From Acetatifactor sp. (lineage in GTDB: Bacteria > Bacillota > Clostridia > Lachnospirales > Lachnospiraceae), in the NCBI GenBank assembly GCA_029055435.1, contig JAIDDH010000134.1, positions 1 through 43,027 of the forward strand: a DNA stretch of 43,027 nucleotides, given 5' to 3'. The notes below the pieces were generated by a model. It was not told the origin of the DNA. It made no database searches and saw only the letters and a list, made by a program, of their open reading frames with translations. Positions 15,754 through 20,732 of the stretch are shown here, piece by piece (position 1 is the first letter of the stretch; each line of letters starts with the position of its first letter). The translations under genes and the position numbers were made by a program.

Positions 15754-15786
15754 TGAGACATCTCATGCAAGACAATATGTCTTACA
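15754..15786. promoter_or_regulatory. Phage repressor operator region
   Basis: Two adjacent palindromes: TGAGA-CA-TCTCA (15754-15765), and TGCAAGACA-ATA-TGTCTTACA (15766-15786; 9-bp arms, one mismatch). The second places two TTGTCTTACA-type half-sites head to head at the transcription start of the minus-strand operon. It lies between that operon and the divergent XRE gene. Confidence 0.65.
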
Positions 15787-15792
15787 TATAAA

Positions 15793-15821
15793 AGTATAAT
15801 AGCTAATCGGCTAAAAGTCAA
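15793..15821 (-). promoter_or_regulatory. Promoter of the phage early operon
   Basis: On the minus strand: TTGACT (15816-15821), 17-bp spacer, TATACT (15793-15798). Predicted start near 15786, at the edge of the operator palindrome, so repressor binding would block it. Confidence 0.7.
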
Positions 15822-15861
15822 TAGACAAATGGCTAATTAACGATTTTTCAACGAGGTTTTT

Positions 15862-16218
15862 ATGAAACTTATTGAAAGAGTACAACAAAAATGTGCTGAA
15901 AAAGGTACAAACTTCAAAAGATTAGAACAAGAACTCGGTTTTGGAAATGGAACACTAAGAAAATGGGATACACAAAAACCAAGCTATGACAAAGTTTTGT
16001 TAGTAGCTAATAGTCTAAATGTTTCCTTGGACTGGCTTATCACTGGAAAAGAACACGGAGATCTAACACCTGAAGAGCAAACACTGGTAGACACGTTCCG
16101 GGGATGCAACAGCATCGGACAGAGTCTGATTCAGGAGCAGGCCGATGCGATCCGGCAGAAGCTTCCAGCAGACCACACAGATCAGGCCTCGGGGGTATCA
16201 ACTTCCGCGATTGGCTAA
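15862..16218 (+). CDS. XRE-family repressor (CI-like)
   Basis: 118 aa. An N-terminal helix-turn-helix of the lambda-repressor type is visible in FKRLEQELGFGNGTLRKW and SYDKVLLVANSLNVSLDWLITG, the usual end of an XRE domain. A short helical tail follows (LIQEQADAIRQKL); there is no LexA-like peptidase domain, so induction must use another route. It is divergent from the early operon with operators in between, as expected for the lysogeny switch. The gene is AT-richer than most of the prophage. Confidence 0.88.
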   Translation: MKLIERVQQKCAEKGTNFKRLEQELGFGNGTLRKWDTQKPSYDKVLLVANSLNVSLDWLITGKEHGDLTPEEQTLVDTFRGCNSIGQSLIQEQADAIRQKLPADHTDQASGVSTSAIG

Positions 16219-16247
16219 AAAAACACAAGCGATAAGGGAGAATCATA

Positions 16248-16520
16248 ATGCAACAGCAAACAAATGTGCCGGGCGTAATTTCCTTAACACTAAGTATAAT
16301 GTCCATATTTTTTATGTGTTGTTTTGGTGTAGGCCTACTTTTTGGAATACCAGCTTTTATTCTAGGACTTGTAGGAATTTCAAAAAAGAATATGCCAACT
16401 GGAACAGCAATAGCCGGTTTAATAGTGAGTATTGTAGGTTGTATTATGTCAACATTAACTATACTATATTGGATGATTATAGGAGGAGCTTCGCTTGGAA
16501 TCATGGGAATAGCATCATAA
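16248..16520 (+). CDS. DUF4190-like small membrane protein
   Basis: 90 aa with two hydrophobic segments and the DUF4190-type pattern GLVGISKKN..GTAIAGLIVSIVG. GGGAG precedes ATG 16248. It follows the repressor on the same strand and is probably expressed in the lysogen. Such lysogenic cargo could affect superinfection or the host envelope; there is no direct evidence for this. Confidence 0.7.
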   Translation: MQQQTNVPGVISLTLSIMSIFFMCCFGVGLLFGIPAFILGLVGISKKNMPTGTAIAGLIVSIVGCIMSTLTILYWMIIGGASLGIMGIAS

Positions 16521-16521
16521 C

Positions 16522-16574
16522 TTGTCTTACAATTTTCCTTCCGGCACCGGCCCAGGAAACAAAATTGTCTTACA
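16522..16574. repeat. Paired TTGTCTTACA repeats
   Basis: Direct copies at 16522-16531 and 16565-16574, 43 bp apart, enclosing a CCGG-CA-CCGG dyad. This is the left border of the toxin-antitoxin module. Confidence 0.7.
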
Positions 16575-16580
16575 CACCAC

Positions 16581-16609
16581 TTTACAAAACTGAGAATTAA
16601 TGCTATATT
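16581..16609 (+). promoter_or_regulatory. Promoter of the antitoxin RNA
   Basis: TTTACA (16581-16586), 17-bp spacer, TATATT (16604-16609). It would start an RNA near 16616 that runs through the direct repeat into the shared hairpin. Confidence 0.6.
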
Positions 16610-16615
16610 AACAAT

Positions 16616-16683
16616 AGCTAGAAGGTTACAAAATCCGTAAGTATCACAAAGAAAGCCCTGGGAGTGCTAGTCCCGGGGCTTTC
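16616..16683 (+). ncRNA. Predicted antisense antitoxin RNA of an Fst-type system
   Basis: About 68 nt, the size of the antitoxin RNA II of the pAD1 par locus. It carries direct repeat 1 (16620-16647), which is 27 of 28 identical to 16766-16796 apart from a 3-nt insertion. As the toxin mRNA is read from the other strand there, the RNA is complementary to the toxin ribosome site and first codons. It ends in the hairpin shared with the toxin transcript. Both ends are predicted, not measured. Confidence 0.65.
16651..16683. terminator. Shared hairpin terminator of the toxin and antitoxin RNAs
   Basis: GAAAGCCCTGGGA / TCCCGGGGCTTTC with a 7-nt loop. The one imperfect position is a G-U pair on the plus-strand RNA but an A-C mismatch on the minus strand, so the structure is kept best on the antisense RNA. 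Confidence 0.75.
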
Positions 16684-16700
16684 ACTTTAGGCTGGTCGCG

Positions 16701-16793
16701 TCATTCGTCTCTGTCCAACCATTTGCATATGTAGTAGCTGACTACACCTGCCATAACAGAGATAAAGAAGGTTACAAAAATTTCCGTAAGCAT
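16701..16793 (-). CDS. Fst-like type I toxin, 30 aa
   Basis: Starts MLTEIFVTFFISVMAG and ends YYICKWLDRDE: one membrane helix then a charged tail, the plan of Fst/Ldr-type membrane toxins. AGGAAGG precedes ATG 16793. An extended -10 (TGGTATAAT, 16828-16836 on the minus strand) would start the mRNA, which ends in the hairpin at 16651-16683, about 175 nt in all. The start region lies inside direct repeat 2, the target of the antisense RNA. Such toxins damage the membrane when the short-lived antisense RNA is lost, so the locus would stabilise the prophage. Family membership rests on architecture and helix/tail pattern. Confidence 0.72.
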   Translation of the reverse strand: MLTEIFVTFFISVMAGVVSYYICKWLDRDE

Positions 16794-16796
16794 CAC
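16766..16796. repeat. Direct repeat 2 of the Fst-type locus
   Basis: AGAAGGTTACAAAA, a 3-nt insertion, TCCGTAAG and ATCAC match 16620-16647. It covers the toxin ribosome site and first codons. Confidence 0.85.
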
Positions 16797-16827
16797 CCCC
16801 TTCCTGCCGGGGTAACACGACACAAAA

Positions 16828-16836
16828 ATTATACCA
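16828..16836 (-). promoter_or_regulatory. Toxin promoter with extended -10
   Basis: Minus-strand TGGTATAAT. The second locus has TGCTATAAT at the matching place, so the extended -10 is conserved; the -35 is weak in both. Confidence 0.55.
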
Positions 16837-16868
16837 AAGGAAATACCATTTTTCTACAAAAACTTGTT

Positions 16869-16932
16869 TTGTCTTACACTACATTCCTGCAGCAGATCCG
16901 ATCGGAACGCAGCGCAACAAATTTGTCTTACA
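16869..16932. repeat. Paired TTGTCTTACA repeats with central palindrome
   Basis: Copies at 16869-16878 and 16923-16932, 54 bp apart, enclosing CCTGCAG and TCCGATCGGA. The same arrangement occurs at 17367-17430. Confidence 0.7.
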
Positions 16933-16946
16933 GCCTAGACACCAAA

Positions 16947-17040
16947 ACTCTTAATCAGGGTGTCCAGGGTTCGAGCCCCTGAAGACGCACTAAGTACTGA
17001 TTTTTGGGACACATGAGCCCGAGGGTCGGTGCTTTTTTTT
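16947..17040 (+). repeat. attR: 94-bp direct repeat
   Basis: Exact copy of 5872-5965. Immediately left is GACACCAAAA; together with GGTGTC inside the repeat this gives GACACC-N15-GGTGTC around the crossover, a likely integrase core. Confidence 0.95.
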
Positions 17041-17111
17041 GCGCAGGAAACGGCAGGAAATTGTCTTACATGCCACTTTACAACACTAAAAATCTATGTT
17101 AATCTAATTAC

Positions 17112-17181
17112 AGAGAAAAGAGACATAAGGTTCATTGTGTCACAAAAAGAAAGCCTCGGGACCGCTATTCCCGGGGCTTTC
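17112..17181 (+). ncRNA. Predicted antisense RNA of the second Fst-type locus
   Basis: Direct repeats AGAGAAAAG..AAGGTTCA..TGTCAC at 17112-17143 and 17257-17290 match each other but not those of the prophage copy. The hairpin GAAAGCCTCGGGA / TCCCGGGGCTTTC (17149-17181) is conserved, again with a G-U pair only on this strand. The promoter is weak: TTTACA (17077) is good, but the -10 is poor. Confidence 0.5.
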
Positions 17182-17199
17182 ACTTTGGGCTGACCGCTG

Positions 17200-17281
17200 T
17201 TATTCTTCCCTATCCAGCCACTTGCATATGTAGTATGCAACTACACTTGCCATGATAGAGAAAAGACAAAACAAGGTTCAA
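17200..17281 (-). pseudogene. Second Fst-like toxin, probably frameshifted
   Basis: The C-terminal part reads MASVVAYYICKWLDREE, clearly homologous to the prophage toxin. The frame is interrupted upstream: TTG 17281 has GGAAGGAGG at 8 nt but reads in another phase, with a net one-base difference around the T-rich stretch near 17255-17265. Either the gene is dead or it starts at a poorly placed TTG at 17275. Confidence 0.55.
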
Positions 17282-17366
17282 ATATGTCACCTCCTTCCTA
17301 CCGGAAAGAGTCAACGGCAAGGACATTATAGCACAGGCCAATACATCATTCTACAAATTTTCCTAT

Positions 17367-17430
17367 TTGTCTTATACAACACTTCTGTAGCAGTTCCGAT
17401 CGGAACGCAGTGCCATAAATTTGTCTTACA
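17367..17430. repeat. Paired TTGTCTTACA repeats, second locus
   Basis: TTGTCTTATA (17367-17376) and TTGTCTTACA (17421-17430), 54 bp apart, around a perfect TTCCGATCGGAA (17394-17405). Confidence 0.65.
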
Positions 17431-17471
17431 GCAAACACCCAAAATATTGATGGATTTGCCGTATAAAACAG

Positions 17472-17500
17472 TTTACAAAGCAAGAGGATAATGATATATT
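17472..17500 (+). promoter_or_regulatory. Promoter for the DUF1189-like gene, resembling the antitoxin promoters
   Basis: TTTACA (17472-17477), 17 bp, TATATT (17495-17500). It stands at the same distance after a TTGTCTTACA copy as a module promoter would, so it may be a third, partial module now driving a chromosomal gene. Confidence 0.5.
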
Positions 17501-17561
17501 AATTCCATTGGGCAGAAAAACTCTGGCCGAATCTATTTGTAGACAATAGGGAGGAATTTAC

Positions 17562-18422
17562 ATGGATAATAATGGCATCAATAATGGCTTTAGCAATGAC
17601 ATGAGCAACATGAATAATCAGTACGGCCCCGGGAATGCTCCGGCAAAGCAGAAGGCTCCCAACATTTTTATGCAGTTTGCCTATTCCTTTGTGCCGCCCA
17701 AGTATGGCTGTCTGGCAAAAGTAAAGACTGGAAGCATGATTGGTTTTGTGACGCTTTTCATGCTGGTTATCACTTTGATTTCATTTGTATCCCTGGGCCT
17801 CGAATACATAGTCGGCGGCGGGGTGGAATCTGCATTGGATGAATTGCCGGACTTTGAGCTCAGAGATGGCTATTTTTCCATTGATGAGGATTATCTGTAT
17901 GACGAAGATGATATGTTTGTGTACCTGACGGGGTATGATGATGAATTTACCTATGAGGATGTCAGGGAATTGAATGAGCTGGGATACAGAAAGATAATTT
18001 TAGCGAACCGCGACAAGGTGTCAATGCTGAACAATGGGGAGTATCAGGAGTATTATTTTTCCCAGTTGGGAAGCGGTGTCGAGATTGACAAAGATTGGAT
18101 TATCAATTCGCTGATGCCTGTTATGTGGGTATGTCTTGCCGTAATTTTTGTGATTTTCTTTGTGTTCAGAACATTGTGGTATTTTCTGTGTGCGGCGATC
18201 TATCTGTTGATTGCAATGCTGATTGCGTTGGTATTCCAGAAAAAGCTGTCGGCAGGAGATTTGTTCAGAGCGGCTGTTTATTCCAGAGTGCCCATGTTTG
18301 TGGTGGCGCTGCTGCTCAGTGAGCTTCCTTTTGTGCATTTCTCCATCCCTGGAATTATCAGAATATTAATCACCATCGTTATCATGGGTTTTGGAGTATG
18401 GTCTCTGCCGCAGAAGAATTAG
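17562..18422 (+). CDS. DUF1189-like membrane protein
   Basis: 286 aa. An Asn-rich N-terminus is followed by one membrane helix (about 68-90), a large acidic external domain (YLYDEDDMFVYLTGYDDE) and four C-terminal helices with a basic connecting loop. This layout matches DUF1189 proteins. GGGAGG precedes ATG 17562. A strong hairpin terminator follows, so it is a single-gene unit. Function unknown. Confidence 0.7.
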   Translation: MDNNGINNGFSNDMSNMNNQYGPGNAPAKQKAPNIFMQFAYSFVPPKYGCLAKVKTGSMIGFVTLFMLVITLISFVSLGLEYIVGGGVESALDELPDFELRDGYFSIDEDYLYDEDDMFVYLTGYDDEFTYEDVRELNELGYRKIILANRDKVSMLNNGEYQEYYFSQLGSGVEIDKDWIINSLMPVMWVCLAVIFVIFFVFRTLWYFLCAAIYLLIAMLIALVFQKKLSAGDLFRAAVYSRVPMFVVALLLSELPFVHFSIPGIIRILITIVIMGFGVWSLPQKN

Positions 18423-18475
18423 TTTGAGGTTTTCTATAACACATAGTAAGCAGTAAATAGTAAGTGTAATGGTAC

Positions 18476-18525
18476 GTGGCGGGGTTGTCGCATTGCGGCG
18501 GCCCCGTCTTTGTCTGTCTTTTATA
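18476..18525 (+). terminator. Rho-independent terminator
   Basis: GGCGGGGTTGTCGC-ATT-GCGGCGGCCCCGTC forms a 14-bp stem with wobble pairs (18478-18508), followed by a T-rich tail. Confidence 0.8.
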
Positions 18526-18567
18526 AAAGCTAATATTATAAAGCTCATATCATAAAACAGGCTGAAC

Positions 18568-18597
18568 TTGCTAATTTTCAGGGGAAGATGATATAAT
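18568..18597 (+). promoter_or_regulatory. tatD promoter
   Basis: TTGCTA (18568-18573), 18-bp spacer, TATAAT (18592-18597). Confidence 0.55.
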
Positions 18598-18624
18598 AAG
18601 CTCTGACAGAGAAAGGCGAAACAA

Positions 18625-19407
18625 ATGATTCCGATTTTTGATACCCATGCCCATTATGATGATGAGGCTTTTGACGAAGACAGAGATATTCTTTTGGCCG
18701 GGCTTCCTGAGGAGGGAATTGCGCGGGTGGTAAATATAGGAGCCAGTCTGGCCACATCCCGAAAGGCGTTGGAGCTTTCGGAGCGGTATGATTTTATTTA
18801 CTGCGCCGTAGGTGTGCATCCCAGTGAGACGGGTGATTTGAATGAAGAGGATTTTGAACAGTTGAAAAGTCTCTGTACAGCGCCTAAGTGTGTGGCCGTG
18901 GGAGAGATTGGTCTGGACTACTATTGGGAGGAGCCGGAGCCTGACATTCAGAAAGAGTGGTTTATGCGCCAGATGGATATGGCCCGGGAGCTGTCTCTTC
19001 CCGTGGTGATTCATTCCCGGGATGCGGCGAAGGATACCATAGATTTGATGAAAGCGGCCAAGGCGGAGGAAATCGGCGGTGTGGTTCACTGCTATTCCTA
19101 TACGAAGGAGACAGCCCGGATATTTCTGGACATGGGATTTTTCTTTGGAATCGGCGGCGTACTCACTTTCAAAAACGCAAAGAAACTGAAGGAGACGGTG
19201 GAGTATCTGCCCATGGAGCGCATCGTGCTGGAGACAGATTGTCCTTATCTGGCGCCGGTGCCTTTTCGCGGCAAACGCAACAGTTCTCTGAATATTCCCT
19301 ATGTAATCGCAGCTATTGCGGAGATAAAGGGAATTACTCAGGAGGAGGTGCGGGAGCACACATGGAAAAACGCTCATCGTCTGTATAATCTGCAGGAGGC
19401 AAAATAA
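18625..19407 (+). CDS. tatD: TatD-family metal-dependent DNase
   Basis: 260 aa, the usual length. The metal-binding motifs are in place: DTHAHYDD at the N-terminus, the Glu of GEIGLDYYWE (about 93), VVIHSRDA, VHCYSYT and LETDCPYLAPVPFRGKRN with the last Asp ligand. TatD/YabD enzymes are Mg-dependent 3'-5' exonucleases in DNA repair or nucleic acid turnover. Chromosomal and unrelated to the neighbouring prophage. Confidence 0.95.
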   Translation: MIPIFDTHAHYDDEAFDEDRDILLAGLPEEGIARVVNIGASLATSRKALELSERYDFIYCAVGVHPSETGDLNEEDFEQLKSLCTAPKCVAVGEIGLDYYWEEPEPDIQKEWFMRQMDMARELSLPVVIHSRDAAKDTIDLMKAAKAEEIGGVVHCYSYTKETARIFLDMGFFFGIGGVLTFKNAKKLKETVEYLPMERIVLETDCPYLAPVPFRGKRNSSLNIPYVIAAIAEIKGITQEEVREHTWKNAHRLYNLQEAK

Positions 19408-19482
19408 GGCAAACAATAGCAGGATGCAGCAAACTACAGCAGAGCAAAAAATATTAAATAATATTATTATGGAGGTAGAGAT

Positions 19483-19806
19483 ATGTTTGTAAAAAATGAA
19501 GCATGTAAAGTAACACCCTGTGAGCCCGGCGTCACCAGAAGAGTGATGGCTTACTCGGACCAGTTGATGATGTGCGAGATTACTTTTGAGAAGGGTGCGG
19601 AGGGTAATGTACACAAACATCCCCACGAGCAGATCACCTATATTGCAGAGGGAAGTTTTCTCTTTACCATCGATGGTGAGAGTCAGGTGGTAAACAAGGG
19701 AGACAGCGTATTCATGCCCTCTGATTCCATGCATGGAGTGAAATGTCTGGAAGCCGGAAAGCTGGTGGACGTATTTAATCCCAAGCGGGAGGACTTTTTA
19801 AAGTAA
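19483..19806 (+). CDS. Single-domain cupin protein
   Basis: 107 aa. Cupin motif 1 is seen in GNVHKHPHEQITYIAEG (two His, Glu) and motif 2 in GDSVFMPSDSMHG. A GGAGG lies before ATG 19483. Small cupins of this kind bind a metal and serve as isomerases, dioxygenases or sugar binders; the substrate cannot be told. Confidence 0.85.
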   Translation: MFVKNEACKVTPCEPGVTRRVMAYSDQLMMCEITFEKGAEGNVHKHPHEQITYIAEGSFLFTIDGESQVVNKGDSVFMPSDSMHGVKCLEAGKLVDVFNPKREDFLK

Positions 19807-19861
19807 GATTTTTGAAATAAGAACGTCATAAGAACATCTGGCAACAACAATCACATACATT

Positions 19862-19914
19862 CTGTTTGTCAATATAAATTTATCGAATTTCAATAAAATT
19901 ATATTGACAAACAG
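19862..19914. promoter_or_regulatory. 16-bp perfect inverted repeat overlapping the -35
   Basis: CTGTTTGTCAATATAA (19862-19877) and its exact inverse (19899-19914) with a 21-bp spacer. The right arm contains the TTGACA of the next promoter, and a T7 run follows. It could be an operator of the XRE protein encoded two genes downstream, or the terminator of the cupin gene. Confidence 0.65.
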
Positions 19915-19932
19915 TTTTTTTGTGCCTATAAT
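19904..19932 (+). promoter_or_regulatory. Consensus sigma-A promoter
   Basis: TTGACA (19904-19909), 17-bp spacer, TATAAT (19927-19932): both hexamers perfect. Such a strong promoter with an inverted repeat over its -35 suggests tight repression. Confidence 0.85.
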
Positions 19933-19977
19933 GAGTGGCAGGACAGGAAAAAACAGGAAATGTGAGGAGGCGCACTC

Positions 19978-20472
19978 ATGGGTGACAGAGAAAAACCGCA
20001 GAGCGAGGCGGAGCTGGCTATCAGAAAAAAGCAATTGCTGACAAAGGGTGTCAAATATCTGTTGGATGTCATGTTCTGGATGGGAATTCTGGTGACGGTG
20101 AGCCTGCCCTTTACAATCAAGTTTATCGGGCAGTATTACGAGCCGGTGATTGAAAATTATCAGGAGTCGGTGATCATTTATTTTGTGCTGGGTGTGGCGG
20201 CGCTGGTGCTCATCCGGGAGCTGCGCAGAATTTTCCGCACGGTGTTGAACGAGGACTGCTTTGTCATGGAGAATGTGGTGAGCCTGCGGAAGATGGGAGA
20301 TTGGAGTTTCTTTATCGCGGGCATGTCAGTGGTGCGCAGTCTCGTGTACCTGACAGTGGCCATGCTGGTGGTGATATTGGTGTTTGTCATTGCAGGGCTG
20401 TTTTCCAAAGTGCTGGCCATGGTGTTTGAGGAGGCTGTGCGCTGCAAGGAGGAGAATGATCTGACGATTTAA
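19978..20472 (+). CDS. DUF2975 membrane protein
   Basis: 164 aa with four hydrophobic segments and the family-typical EDCFVMENVVSLRKMG loop between the second and third. DUF2975 genes are commonly followed by a YozG-type XRE gene, as here, 32 nt downstream of its stop. Role unknown; probably sensing or envelope stress. Confidence 0.85.
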   Translation: MGDREKPQSEAELAIRKKQLLTKGVKYLLDVMFWMGILVTVSLPFTIKFIGQYYEPVIENYQESVIIYFVLGVAALVLIRELRRIFRTVLNEDCFVMENVVSLRKMGDWSFFIAGMSVVRSLVYLTVAMLVVILVFVIAGLFSKVLAMVFEEAVRCKEENDLTI

Positions 20473-20503
20473 GGCATGACGGATGCGGAACGGGGATGAT
20501 GAG

Positions 20504-20719
20504 ATGGCAATTATAGTTAATTTGGATGTGATGATGGCGAAGCGCAAAAAGGGTCTCACGGAGCTGGCGGGTGAGGTGGACATTACGCTGGCCAATCTGT
20601 CCATCCTGAAAAATAACAAGGCGAAGGCTGTGCGCTTTTCCACGCTGGAGTCCATCTGTAAGGCATTGGACTGTCAGCCCGGGGACATTCTGGAATATGT
20701 GCCCGACGAGGAAGCGTAA
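20504..20719 (+). CDS. YozG-like XRE regulator
   Basis: 71 aa from ATG 20504 (GGGGATGATGAG upstream; an in-frame ATG lies at 20483). A compact Cro-type helix-turn-helix: LTELAGEVDITLANLSILKN and TLESICKALDCQPGDILEY. It is the partner of the DUF2975 protein and a candidate ligand for the inverted repeat at 19862-19914. Confidence 0.88.
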   Translation: MAIIVNLDVMMAKRKKGLTELAGEVDITLANLSILKNNKAKAVRFSTLESICKALDCQPGDILEYVPDEEA

Positions 20720-20732
20720 AAAGGAGGTTTGT

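Larger units (their letters stand above)
5872..17040. mobile_element. Inovirus-like (filamentous phage) prophage in tRNA-Lys
   Basis: An element of 11,075 bp (one att copy counted) between perfect 94-bp repeats. It encodes a tyrosine integrase beside attL, a rolling-circle Rep, a Zot/pI-type ATPase, a pIII-position secreted protein, a 67-aa major coat protein followed by a terminator, small membrane proteins, an ssDNA-binding-like protein, an XRE repressor and a type I toxin locus. The order ssb, membrane protein, coat, terminator, pIII, pVI, pI equals that of Ff phages, with Rep moved to the end. No lysis genes, large capsid genes or conjugation genes are present, which fits a chronically extruded phage. 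Confidence 0.88.
17053..17445. mobile_element. Remnant of a second, related element outside attR
   Basis: This stretch aligns with the prophage right end (about 16540-16945): TTGTCTTACA repeats, a TTTACA promoter, hairpin, toxin gene, toxin promoter and the TCCGATCGGA palindrome. Similarity stops just where the att core begins in the prophage copy. The first ~17 bp after attR also resemble the prophage left end. An internally deleted tandem prophage is the best explanation. Confidence 0.6.

Noticed and set aside
16145..16600. 151-aa frame overlapping the repressor end and the DUF4190-like gene
   Set aside because: Out-of-frame shadow of the DUF4190-like gene, which has the better ribosome site and family pattern.
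17252..17491. 79-aa plus-strand frame
   Set aside because: Runs antisense through the toxin start, its direct repeat and the palindromes; no protein pattern.
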